Source: a virus. From it: a DNA stretch of 53,727 nucleotides. Location: positions 1 to 53,727 of IMG/VR virus record IMGVR_UViG_3300046459_000313; one strand, 5' to 3'. Below are positions 1 to 6,629 of the stretch, in pieces. Each line of letters opens with the position of its first letter. The first letter of the stretch is position 1. A program made the translations under genes and the position numbers. The notes below the pieces were generated by a model that was not told the origin of the DNA, did not search any database, and worked only from the letters and a program-made list of their open reading frames with translations.

Positions 1-43
1 GTCCCTGGTCGCGGGTGGCGATGGCGTTGCTGATCTCGCTCAT
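1..43 (-). CDS. RecT-like ssDNA-annealing protein, N-terminal fragment
   Basis: Only the first 14 codons lie in the window; they read MSEISNAIATRDQG and the gene runs off the left edge. The ATG overlaps the stop of the exonuclease gene (ATGA), and AGGA sits about 9 nt upstream. A gene translationally coupled behind a YqaJ-type exonuclease is usually recT, and the short N-terminus resembles that family. Together the pair would form a two-component homologous recombination system (known for RecE/RecT-type pairs). The identification rests mainly on position. Confidence 0.5.
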   Translation of the reverse strand, partial: MSEISNAIATRDQG

Positions 44-948
44 GCGTGGGTGTCCTTGCTGGTGTACGGGCTGAGGGAGTAGGTCTTGCCGTCGCGGACG
101 GTGCGGTAGGCGATGCGGCGGTCGCCGGCGACGGCCCGCTTCCCGGTCCCGATGTGGTCGAGGAGGATCCCTTTGGCCGCAGTGAGTTCCTCGCCGGTGG
201 CCTTGTGCTGCAGCTGGGCGATCTCGTACCGGGCGGCGTCTTCGAGGGGGATCTCGACGTCGACGTCGTCAAGGCCGTCGGGCTGGACGCGGATGGTCTG
301 GTACGTGGCGTCGGCTCCGTCGATGGGCGGGCGCTCACCGCGGCGCACGGTGTCGAGGAAGTCCTCGGCGGCGTCGCGCATGACCTTCGCGTCGCCTGCG
401 TCGTACTCGATGACGTACTCGCGGTAGTCGTGGCCGGAGACGAGCAGGGCGACGTGGCAGACGTCCAGCCCGAGGGTGTCGAGCTGCCACTGCACTTGGC
501 ACCGGTAGTAGATGGGGAGTTCGTCGCTGCCGGCCGGGCCCCATCCGTCACCGAACGGGGAGGTCTTCACCTCGAGGAGTTCGGTGACCGTTCCGCGTCC
601 GGTGAAGGCGATCCGGTCCGGAGTGGCGCGCTGCCACTCGCGGTCCCGGTGCCGCCAAGTTCCGGTGGACTCGATGCCGTAGCCCTCGTGCTCGTCCAGC
701 CACTTCTGAGCGACGGCGTCCTCGAGCCGGTTGCCCCACTCGACCGCGGGGTTGCTCTCGAAGGGCGGGGTGGGCAGTCCGGCCTTCTTGTGCCAGAGGC
801 TGAACGGGCTGGCCCACGGGGAGAGTCCGAGGACGGCGGCGATCTCGGTGGCGGTGATGCAGAGGCCGGCGCGGGCCTCGTCCCATTCCGGCGTTCCAGG
901 GGTGAAGCTACCGAGGAGGACGCCGGTCGGCGGGTCGAAGGCGGTCAC
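40..948 (-). CDS. YqaJ-family viral exonuclease (RecE/lambda-exo type)
   Basis: The protein is 302 aa, starting at the GTG that overlaps the upstream stop (GTGA); the longer open frame before it is low-complexity read-through. Visible YqaJ/PD-(D/E)XK features are an N-terminal TATEIAAVLGLS segment, NPAVEWGNRLED, ATPDRI, the catalytic LLEVKTS, and YYRCQVQWQLD (QxQ). The family degrades one strand of dsDNA ends so that a RecT-type protein can anneal the exposed strand, and the next gene downstream appears to be recT. It belongs to the leftward early operon. Confidence 0.9.
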   Translation of the reverse strand: MTAFDPPTGVLLGSFTPGTPEWDEARAGLCITATEIAAVLGLSPWASPFSLWHKKAGLPTPPFESNPAVEWGNRLEDAVAQKWLDEHEGYGIESTGTWRHRDREWQRATPDRIAFTGRGTVTELLEVKTSPFGDGWGPAGSDELPIYYRCQVQWQLDTLGLDVCHVALLVSGHDYREYVIEYDAGDAKVMRDAAEDFLDTVRRGERPPIDGADATYQTIRVQPDGLDDVDVEIPLEDAARYEIAQLQHKATGEELTAAKGILLDHIGTGKRAVAGDRRIAYRTVRDGKTYSLSPYTSKDTHA

Positions 949-1196
949 GCCGCACCTGCGATCTGCTGCAGCTGCTCGACTCCGCCGATGTCGTTCTTCG
1001 CGGTGAGCATCGCGGCGACGAGCTCGGGGTACGCGCCGCGGAGGATCTCGGCGTTGACCATGTCGGCGGCGTCGATGGTCTCCATCAGTCGCTCGGTGTA
1101 GCTGCCGGGCTGCATGCCGCCGTCCCGGCCGTAGTGCCAAAGCACGTGACGGGCGGTGTCTCCGGTGATGGCGGGCGTCTGGGTCTGGGTGCTCAT
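945..1196 (-). CDS. small hypothetical protein, 83 aa
   Basis: The gene starts at an ATG preceded by AGGAG about 6 nt upstream, and its stop overlaps the exonuclease start. The protein is acidic to neutral with no recognisable domain. It contains HVLWHYGRDGGMQPGSYTERLM followed by a predicted helix, a layout often seen for small proteins upstream of phage exonucleases. Coupling to the exonuclease suggests a role in the recombination operon; the function is unknown. Confidence 0.65.
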   Translation of the reverse strand: MSTQTQTPAITGDTARHVLWHYGRDGGMQPGSYTERLMETIDAADMVNAEILRGAYPELVAAMLTAKNDIGGVEQLQQIAGAA

Positions 1197-1225
1197 GTGG
1201 TTCTCCTGGTGGTGTGGGGGGCCGG

Positions 1226-1251
1226 GGGCCGCCGTGGGGGTTCGGCGGCCC
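1226..1251. other. inverted repeat, 8-bp GC stem
   Basis: GGGCCGCC and GGCGGCCC are separated by 10 nt, in the gap between two leftward genes. There is no T-tract on either strand, so this is more likely an RNA-processing or attenuating hairpin than a true terminator. Confidence 0.35.
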
Positions 1252-1302
1252 GCGGCTGGCAGACGGAGCCGGGGAGCTCGGACGTCCGCCGGTCGGGGTG
1301 GA

Positions 1303-1845
1303 TCAGGTGGCGTCGGCGAGCTGCACGATGCGGCTGTGGGCCTCGTTGAACGGCTCGGTGTCGAGGCCCATCCACGGCACGCGGTACGTCATCGCGAGCA
1401 AGATGTCGTAGGAGCTGAAGCGGTCCGCCTTGAACTCGTCGGCCGCGGCCGCGATGTCGGCGTCGGTGTAGGTGCCGTTGCTGGTCACGTCGCCGGACAT
1501 GTAGGCCCTGCCGGGTTCCTCGCACCAGGCGTAGGAGAGCTTGGCGTAGAGGTCACGGGCAGCACTGCCGGTGACGGTGGCCTTGAGAGTGTCGGTGTTC
1601 TGCGTCCAGTCGATGCCGGTGTCCTTGAGGATCTCCACGCCCTTGAGCGCGTCCTCGCGGCGCATCGCTTCGGCGATGCCGAGGCCCTCGTGGTGGCCGA
1701 TCCGCCAGCGGGCCGGGTCGTTGATGGCGTGCTCGACGGGCATGCGGAACACGACCAGTCCGGGCGCGGCCTCGATGGCCTCGCGGATGGTGTACCGCTG
1801 CTCGCCGTGGACGATCATCACGTACTCGGTGATTTCACCGATCAT
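1303..1845 (-). CDS. hypothetical early protein, 180 aa
   Basis: The start at 1845 (MIGEITEY) is preferred over the ATG five codons upstream, because that upstream codon lies in the ribosome-binding site itself (GGAGGG, 8 nt before 1845). The first 60 residues resemble a small beta-rich domain (MIVHGEQRYTIREAIEAAPGLVVFRM); the rest looks mainly helical. No catalytic motif or known family was recognised. It sits alone between two hairpins within the early operon. Confidence 0.65.
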   Translation of the reverse strand: MIGEITEYVMIVHGEQRYTIREAIEAAPGLVVFRMPVEHAINDPARWRIGHHEGLGIAEAMRREDALKGVEILKDTGIDWTQNTDTLKATVTGSAARDLYAKLSYAWCEEPGRAYMSGDVTSNGTYTDADIAAAADEFKADRFSSYDILLAMTYRVPWMGLDTEPFNEAHSRIVQLADAT

Positions 1846-1878
1846 GGGGAATCCCTCCATGGGATGCTTGGGGTGGAC

Positions 1879-1903
1879 GCCCCGCCACTTCGATTGGCGG
1901 GGC
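1879..1903 (-). terminator. intergenic hairpin, 9-bp stem
   Basis: GCCCCGCCA pairs with TGGCGGGGC across a 7-nt loop between the coiled-coil gene and the 180-aa gene. The leftward RNA has no long U run, so partial termination or RNA stabilisation is more likely than full termination. Confidence 0.45.
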
Positions 1904-1956
1904 TTCTGCGTTGGCGTGCCGGGCCGGGGGCCTTCGTCATCCGCCGGCCCGGCAGG

Positions 1957-2397
1957 TCATGCGGCCGGGGCCGGTATGTGCGTCGGGTCGAGAGCGGCTT
2001 GCGGGGAGTGCGCGAGGGTGACGACCAGGCCGGAAGCGAACCGGGCCTGGATGTCGCGTGCGTCGATCTCCTGCGTCTTCGCGATGACGTGCTCGGCGCC
2101 GATCCCGATGCGGATGCGGTCCTCGAGCTTGTCGATCTCCTTGTCGCGGAGCTTCACGACGGCTTCGAGCTGGGCGATGGTCTGCCGGGCGACGGCCAGG
2201 TCCTCGCGGGCGCCGGAGAGTTCGATACCGGCGGCGTCCAACTGGGCCTCGATCGCGCCGCGACTCCGACGGGCCTCGTCTATCTCGGTGGTCAGGCCGA
2301 TGAGCAGGCAGTCCGCATCGTCGAGTGCGGCGCGCAGCTGAGCCGGGGTCTTGCCGCGGTGCCGGCCGAGACTGCGGACGCGGGTTACGACGTTCAC
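1957..2397 (-). CDS. coiled-coil protein, 146 aa
   Basis: The ATG overlaps the stop of the preceding 30-aa membrane protein (ATGA). Residues about 18-100 form a long predicted coiled coil rich in A, E, L, D and R, with repeated LD, EIDEAR and VARQTIAQLEAVV patterns. The C-terminus is a short A/P-rich tail. Small coiled-coil proteins coupled to one-helix membrane peptides are common in actinophage early operons; their function is unknown. Confidence 0.6.
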   Translation of the reverse strand: MNVVTRVRSLGRHRGKTPAQLRAALDDADCLLIGLTTEIDEARRSRGAIEAQLDAAGIELSGAREDLAVARQTIAQLEAVVKLRDKEIDKLEDRIRIGIGAEHVIAKTQEIDARDIQARFASGLVVTLAHSPQAALDPTHIPAPAA

Positions 2398-2486
2398 TGG
2401 TTCCCCCTGATGTGGTCACTGATGAGCTGCCCGAACAGGACTATGAGTCCGAAGGCGAGGCCGATGACGGCGGCGACGGTGTTCAC
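2394..2486 (-). CDS. 30-residue single-pass membrane peptide
   Basis: The GTG start overlaps the upstream stop (GTGA) and the stop overlaps the next start (ATGA), so coupling fixes both ends. The sequence begins MNTVAAVIGLAFGLIVLFGQ, one hydrophobic helix followed by a short polar tail. Such a small product would be missed by length cut-offs. It could anchor or regulate the coiled-coil product translated right after it; that is inference. Confidence 0.5.
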   Translation of the reverse strand: MNTVAAVIGLAFGLIVLFGQLISDHIRGNQ

Positions 2487-2980
2487 GCGGCCGCCGCCTC
2501 GTTCAGACCGAGTGCGCGCTCGAGCTCGGCGTTCTCGGCGGTGAGCCGGGCGACCTGCGCGGTCGTCTCGGCAAGCTCCTTGGCCTGCCGCTCCTGCTGG
2601 AGCTCGGCGTCGTAAATGGGGGTGAATACCTTCGCGCCGTGCTTCATCGCGGTGTTGCACGGCCAGCTGGTGACGACGCCCTCGGTCCAGCACACGCGGC
2701 ACAGCCACGCGTTGGGCTTCCCGAGGTCGTCGAAGACGGGGACGTGGAACCGCGCCGGCAGCGCCTCCCGCTCCGCCATGTCCAACCCGATCAGCACTTC
2801 GTAGGACGGCATGTCCGGCGCCTCCAGCAGCAGAGTCCGGCGGGCGCACCCGTCGTGCTCGACCTGCTTGCCGTTGGCGACGTTGTTCCGGCAGGTGCCG
2901 CATGCCGACTCGTCTGCCTGCTGGCCGCGGGCGGCTTCCTCGCGAGCTCGGCATTCGGCCCGGAAGGTGTCGTTAGACAT
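2483..2980 (-). CDS. zinc-finger-like, coiled-coil hypothetical protein, 165 aa
   Basis: Two Cys clusters are visible: CGTCRNNVANGKQVEHDGC near residues 27-45 and a CRVCWTEG motif near residue 93, consistent with zinc binding. The last 50 residues (QQERQAKELAETTAQVARLTAENAELERAL) are a coiled coil. The start overlaps the end of the upstream gene by 8 nt. It may be a nucleic-acid-binding or scaffold-like early protein; no enzyme motif is seen. Confidence 0.6.
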   Translation of the reverse strand: MSNDTFRAECRAREEAARGQQADESACGTCRNNVANGKQVEHDGCARRTLLLEAPDMPSYEVLIGLDMAEREALPARFHVPVFDDLGKPNAWLCRVCWTEGVVTSWPCNTAMKHGAKVFTPIYDAELQQERQAKELAETTAQVARLTAENAELERALGLNEAAAA

Positions 2981-3287
2981 TGCGGTTCCCCCTGGTCTGG
3001 TTGCTGCGGCTGTCGTTGAGGAGGCGGGTGAGTCCGCCGTCGAGCGGGGACGGTGCGAGGTCGTCCCACACCCGGTTCAGCTGCTCCGCCGTGGGCTCCG
3101 GGGCCGGGATGGAGCAGCCGGCGGGGAGCGTGATGTAGCCGTGGGCGACGCTGTCCGCGTAGTCCTTCTCGGCCTTCAGGTCCCGGGGGCGGTCGACCAG
3201 ACCGAGGCCGCGGAGCAGCAGCGGACCGGCAGCAGCGGGGAGGGCGGTGAGCAGCTCCGACGTCACCGTCGTCGTGCGGGGCGTCAT
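2973..3287 (-). CDS. hypothetical protein, 104 aa
   Basis: The start at 3287 (MTPRTTTV) is set by the ATGA overlap with the upstream stop; the longer open frame upstream is a shadow. The protein has a hydrophobic N-terminal half (ELLTALPAAAGPLLLRGLGLV) and a charged C-terminal half ending SRSNQTRGNRNV. No domain is recognised. It is part of a five-gene ATGA-coupled string in the early operon. Confidence 0.55.
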   Translation of the reverse strand: MTPRTTTVTSELLTALPAAAGPLLLRGLGLVDRPRDLKAEKDYADSVAHGYITLPAGCSIPAPEPTAEQLNRVWDDLAPSPLDGGLTRLLNDSRSNQTRGNRNV

Positions 3288-3532
3288 CGGGTCCTCCGTG
3301 CGGCTTCGTTCTTCTTCTGCTGGCGAGCCACCCAGTCGGCGAAGCCGGGGTAGTCGTCGTTGGTGGAGCACGCCTTGGGGTGCGTGACCAGGAACAGGTC
3401 GAGTCGGTAGGCGAGGGCGTCCGACGGGGAGTGCGTCGTGGCGAGGGCCGCGAGGAGCGGGGCGCATGCCAGCTGCTGCTCGACGTCGGCGAGCGGCACG
3501 TTCAGGGCGGCGATCGTGTGGGGCGTGGTCAT
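3284..3532 (-). CDS. hypothetical protein, 82 aa
   Basis: Both ends are fixed by ATGA overlaps. The sequence (MTTPHTIAALNVPLADVEQQ) is helical and ends in a basic tail (QQKKNEAARRTR). A DYPGFADWV segment in the middle resembles short phage proteins of unknown role. No motif was recognised. Confidence 0.55.
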   Translation of the reverse strand: MTTPHTIAALNVPLADVEQQLACAPLLAALATTHSPSDALAYRLDLFLVTHPKACSTNDDYPGFADWVARQQKKNEAARRTR

Positions 3533-3861
3533 GACGCACCGCCCGTCGCGGCCTCGTCGGCCATGGCGCGGAGGTAGGCGGCGTCCATTCCTGCCCAGGT
3601 CGTGCGGGGGTCGACATCGACGTCGGCGACCCGCGCTTCAAGGGCGTCGGCGGCCTCGCGCAGCACCTCGGCACGGGACGGGCGAGCGGCCAACTCGGTC
3701 AGCGCCCACTGGAGATGAACCAATGCCGCTTGGCCAATGTCGTCCGTGGCCGTGGCGTACTTGGCGAACACCTCAGCTACGCCTGTGCGGCGGTCGAGTG
3801 ACAGGGAGTCGAGATGCTGGCGGGCCTCGGCGTCGCGCTCTGGCGACAGGGGGGCGCTCAT
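3529..3861 (-). CDS. hypothetical protein with LSPERDAE N-terminus, 110 aa
   Basis: The start at 3861 is chosen because it overlaps the previous stop (ATGA). The N-terminal APLSPERDAEARQHLDSL motif is shared with the 266-aa protein encoded two genes upstream. The protein is largely helical, with a VLREAADALEARV segment typical of small Streptomyces phage and plasmid proteins. It resembles Ea22-like early proteins in architecture; the function is unknown. Confidence 0.6.
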   Translation of the reverse strand: MSAPLSPERDAEARQHLDSLSLDRRTGVAEVFAKYATATDDIGQAALVHLQWALTELAARPSRAEVLREAADALEARVADVDVDPRTTWAGMDAAYLRAMADEAATGGAS

Positions 3862-4175
3862 GACGCCACCTCGGTCCACTCGCTGATCCGGACGGTGCGC
3901 TGGAGGGCGGGGTTGGTCTTGAGGACTTCCGCCACGGTCTCGGCAGGGAAGTGGGTCAGGGGGTGGACGGTGCCGAACTCGTCACGGAACCCCTGCTCGA
4001 CGACCGGGGCCGGGAGGGCGGCCAGCTCGGCGCGGAGGCGGTCCACCTCGTCCATGGCGGCACGCACCATGCCGAACGTGGGCGACACGTAGTCGATGCC
4101 GCCGAACTTCCTTGCGGCCGCCGAGAGGTGAGCTCGGATGTGGCTGTACTGTCCCGGGGTCATCGGGGTGCTCAT
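3858..4175 (-). CDS. hypothetical protein, 105 aa
   Basis: ATGA overlaps link this gene to both neighbours. It starts MSTPMTPGQYSHIRAHLSAAARKFGG and contains a short coiled-coil stretch (MDEVDRLRAELAALP), followed by a mixed C-terminal region. No domain is recognised. It sits between two genes sharing the SPER(E/D)AE N-terminal motif, suggesting a small set of related early proteins. Confidence 0.55.
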   Translation of the reverse strand: MSTPMTPGQYSHIRAHLSAAARKFGGIDYVSPTFGMVRAAMDEVDRLRAELAALPAPVVEQGFRDEFGTVHPLTHFPAETVAEVLKTNPALQRTVRISEWTEVAS

Positions 4176-4972
4176 GACGTCACCTCGGATCCCTCGGCCG
4201 CCTGGTCGGCGAGCTTCTCCAGGTGTTCGGACGCGTCCAACAGGCCGTCCGAGTAGCCGTCGCGGTAGGACTGCGGGCGATCACGCAGCACCCGCGTCTC
4301 CGTGTCCAACTCCTCAACGACCTTGGCCGCCTCGGAGAAGACGCTGGAGCGGAAGGCGCGCGGCTGGGCGAACGGGTCGTCCGCGTTCGGCATCGCCTGC
4401 CAATAGAGCCACTGGGCGCCCAGCGCGTCGACGCCAGGATCGTCCGAGTCGAAGATGAAGGACGACAGTGATCGGCCGGTGGCCGCCAGCGCGTTCTCCA
4501 GCTTGACGATGCGGGCGGCCTGCTCGGTCCGGAGGCGGTCCAGCTCGGCAAGGAGGTCTGTGGCGTACTGCGCCGATGCCTCAAGCCAGCGGGCGACCGG
4601 ATTGGCGACGCCGACGATGTTGTCCGGGTCGTACTCGGTGCGACCGATGGCGAGCGTGCTACCCGAGCGCATCGTCGAGTACTTCTCTCCTTCGCGCTGG
4701 TCCCGGAACTTCAGGTCGCCGTAGACCACGTGGCCTGTCTCGGGGTCAAGGACTTCATCGCCCCGGTGGTCGGTCGGTTTGGCGGCGCGCAGCACGTACT
4801 GGCGGCCGGAGTGGTCGGTGACGAGCTGCGGGCCACCGGCGTGGCGCGATCCGATCCAGCGCCAGGGAGGCGCGGGGATGGCGTTCAGGTCGGCGCGGAT
4901 CTCGGCCTCGCGCTCCGGCGAAAGGGCGGCGGGGCTGGTGTTGTTCGGGGCTGCGGATGGGATGATGGACAT
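4172..4972 (-). CDS. Ea22-like early protein, 266 aa
   Basis: First of the ATGA-coupled string, with its own GAGAGGTGG ribosome-binding site. The N-terminus (LSPEREAEIRADLNAIPAPPWRWIG) carries the SPER...AxPxPW signature seen in many Streptomyces phage and plasmid proteins. A central VARWLEASAQYATDLLAELDRLRTEQ stretch resembles the helical core of Ea22-type proteins. The C-terminal half is helical and acidic. Role unknown; position suggests expression soon after derepression. Confidence 0.6.
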   Translation of the reverse strand: MSIIPSAAPNNTSPAALSPEREAEIRADLNAIPAPPWRWIGSRHAGGPQLVTDHSGRQYVLRAAKPTDHRGDEVLDPETGHVVYGDLKFRDQREGEKYSTMRSGSTLAIGRTEYDPDNIVGVANPVARWLEASAQYATDLLAELDRLRTEQAARIVKLENALAATGRSLSSFIFDSDDPGVDALGAQWLYWQAMPNADDPFAQPRAFRSSVFSEAAKVVEELDTETRVLRDRPQSYRDGYSDGLLDASEHLEKLADQAAEGSEVTS

Positions 4973-5063
4973 CGGTCCACCTCTCTGTTCAGCGGATGGT
5001 GTGGTGGATCTGAGGTCGTCTCCCGGGCTTGGTCGTTACGGGGGGCGGCCTCTTTTGCTGCGG

Positions 5064-5303
5064 TCAGGCAGCGGCGGGTACGGGCGCCGGCGTGGCACTG
5101 ATGCCGAGGTAGTCCTCGACGGCCGGGACGTTGAAGCGGAGCGTGCGGCGATCACTGCCTGCGGGCGCGAGGTCGACGACGCAGCGGCGGAGGAACTCCG
5201 GGTCGTTGTCCATGCGGTCGCGAATCCAGAAGTCGCTGACCTTCAGCCAGTCCTTCAGGTCGGCCTTGGTCATCAGTGGCGTGGGGGTACCGGGCTGGCT
5301 CAT
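5064..5303 (-). CDS. excisionase-like small HTH protein
   Basis: 79 aa with a strong GGAGG 6 nt before ATG 5303; the longer upstream frame is not coding. The core (MTKADLKDWLKVSDFWIRDRM...RFNVPAVEDYLG) matches a winged-helix Xis/AlpA-type fold: a W-L-x-V-S-D-x-W-I-R recognition segment followed by a short wing. Such proteins either act with the integrase in excision or activate early transcription. Two ATGTGGA operator copies 21 bp apart lie just upstream. Confidence 0.6.
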   Translation of the reverse strand: MSQPGTPTPLMTKADLKDWLKVSDFWIRDRMDNDPEFLRRCVVDLAPAGSDRRTLRFNVPAVEDYLGISATPAPVPAAA

Positions 5304-5368
5304 GGCCCCTCCTTTCAGTTGATGTGGATGAACTTGCGGTGAATGTGGAAACTGTCGGCACGAGAGAG

Positions 5369-5617
5369 TCAGGTGGGGGTGTTCGTGAACAGTTCCGCGA
5401 CGGGTTTGCCTAGTGCTCTCGCTACCAGGTCGGCGGATCGGGTGGTGAAGCTGTCCCGTCCGCTGGGTCCGGTGGAGACCATGTGGCCGATCGCTGACTG
5501 GCTGATGCCGTAGCCGGCGGGGTCGGCTTCCTTGGTCTTTTCGGCGAGGCGCTCGATGGACAGGCCGGCCGCGTGGATCGCGTCCCGTATGGGCTGGCCG
5601 TTGTCCAACCGGTGCAT
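5369..5617 (-). CDS. Cro/XRE-like HTH regulator, 82 aa
   Basis: The start at 5617 is chosen because GAAGGGG lies 6 nt upstream. The protein has an XRE-type helix-turn-helix: LSIERLAEKTKEADP...GISQSAIGHMVSTG, with SQSAIGHM as the likely recognition helix, then ADLVARALGKPVAELF typical of the fourth helix. It is divergent from the plus-strand repressor and is the first gene of the leftward operon, the usual position of a Cro analogue or lytic-switch regulator. Confidence 0.7.
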   Translation of the reverse strand: MHRLDNGQPIRDAIHAAGLSIERLAEKTKEADPAGYGISQSAIGHMVSTGPSGRDSFTTRSADLVARALGKPVAELFTNTPT

Positions 5618-5691
5618 GTGGTGCCCCTTCGTGGCCGAGAGTTGACGCCCTGCGACCGAATGTGGAAGACGGCCGCTGGCTTCGTTTCCAC

Positions 5692-5720
5692 ATTCAACGC
5701 CCAATGTGGACGGATGTCAA
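5692..5720 (-). promoter_or_regulatory. candidate leftward early promoter
   Basis: On the minus strand TTGACA (5720-5715) is followed after 17 bp by TTGAAT (5697-5692), a good sigma70-type match. One ATGTGGA motif (5704-5710) lies in the spacer and a reverse copy (5687-5693) overlaps the -10 box, as expected for a repressor-controlled early promoter. Transcription would enter the Cro-like gene. Confidence 0.55.
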
Positions 5721-5842
5721 TGGATGTGGGGGTCGTCAATGCCCGTATGTCGGGGATTCTGCATATGCCAGAAGTCCGCATGTGGAAATCATTGCTGGTC
5801 AGATGGGTCTCCAAGACTTGTAGCGAATGTGGACGATGCACG

Positions 5843-6208
5843 ATGCTTCTACATGTGGATGACCTCGCGGTACTCATCGAACGCGTCATGCGGGACAGGG
5901 ACTGGACCCTGTCGACCCTCGCGCGCCGCTCCGGCCTGTCCACGTCCACGCTCCACTCGTGGAAGAGCGGCGACCGGGCCACTGGCAGCAGGGGCCCGAG
6001 CCCCGACAAGCTCCGCCAGCTCGCCGACGGCGCAGGTATCCCTGTCGCGCAGGTCTTCGAGGCAGCTGGCCGGCACGTACCGGCACCCATGGATGACGAG
6101 GACGAGCGCCGCTTCCTGCACCTGTTCCGTTCTCTCGACCGCGCGGATCGCGGGGTAATCGAGGCGACCATGCAGGCCATGAGTGAGCGTCAGCGCAGCG
6201 CCAATTAA
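5843..6208 (+). CDS. phage repressor, XRE family (CI-like)
   Basis: 121 aa from ATG 5843; GTG 5855 is a possible alternative. Neither has a clear ribosome-binding site, so leaderless translation is possible. The HTH is WTLSTLARRSGLSTSTLHSWKSG (about residues 17-39), followed by PSPDKLRQLADGAGIPVAQVFEAAG. A C-terminal helical tail (DEDERRFLHLFRSLDRADRGVIEATMQAM) is typical of actinophage and Streptomyces regulators. Its divergence from the Cro-like gene across an ATGTGGA-rich gap supports the role of immunity repressor. Confidence 0.75.
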   Translation: MLLHVDDLAVLIERVMRDRDWTLSTLARRSGLSTSTLHSWKSGDRATGSRGPSPDKLRQLADGAGIPVAQVFEAAGRHVPAPMDDEDERRFLHLFRSLDRADRGVIEATMQAMSERQRSAN

Positions 6209-6368
6209 AAGATCTTGGCCGCTGCGTACAACCATTCTCGACGTTTAGGATTGAAGCATCAATCCCGTGAGCATCCTTCACGCGCGGTAGTTGACAGCGG
6301 TAACGTCGTGATTCCGCCGTAACCTCCACCTGCGGCCGGGCTACTAATGCCGTGTCCTTGGGGGCTTT

Positions 6369-6629
6369 ATGTGCGCGATAGTGCTTGTGGAGGATGTGGA
6401 CCCGTCCGTGCCGCGATGGGACCGCGATCGGGTGGCCTTGGTGATCGCACCCGGACTTACCTACTTCGAGGCCCTGAGGCAGATACGGGCCCTCCTGATC
6501 TTCCTGGGAGCCCCTCAGATGGGGCTCGGTGCGACATGCTGGTGTGGAGAGTACGTGGCCGTTCCCAGGGCCCGTGTCCCTCAGCAGCAAACCGCCGCCG
6601 GACGCGAGGAGGCCCGCAATGCCCGCTAA
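6369..6629 (+). CDS. possible small protein upstream of int, 86 aa
   Basis: An ORF from ATG 6369 to a stop overlapping the integrase start by 11 nt, with TTGGGGG upstream of the ATG. The middle (PGLTYFEALRQIRALLIFLGAPQ) is a plausible amphipathic helix, followed by CWCGEY. The last codons overlap the integrase ribosome-binding site, which would couple int translation to it. It is not recognised. A TTGACA at 6291-6296 in the gap before it could be a -35 box, but no good -10 partner is seen. Confidence 0.4.
   Translation: MCAIVLVEDVDPSVPRWDRDRVALVIAPGLTYFEALRQIRALLIFLGAPQMGLGATCWCGEYVAVPRARVPQQQTAAGREEARNAR

Larger units (their letters stand above)
5322..5859. promoter_or_regulatory. array of ATGTGGA operator motifs in the immunity region
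   Basis: Exact copies of ATGTGGA on the plus strand start at 5322, 5343, 5660, 5704, 5780, 5827 and 5853, and a reverse copy (TCCACAT) lies at 5687-5693. Degenerate forms occur near 5724 and 5747. All lie in or next to the noncoding gaps flanking the Cro-like and repressor genes. One 7-mer is expected about once per 16 kb by chance. They are most simply operators of the repressor, a Cro-like protein, or both. The copy at 5853-5859 covers the start of the repressor gene, consistent with autoregulation. Confidence 0.65.

Noticed and set aside
46-1101. 351-codon plus-strand frame opposite the exonuclease
   Set aside because: Shadow frame; the minus-strand product has conserved YqaJ residues.
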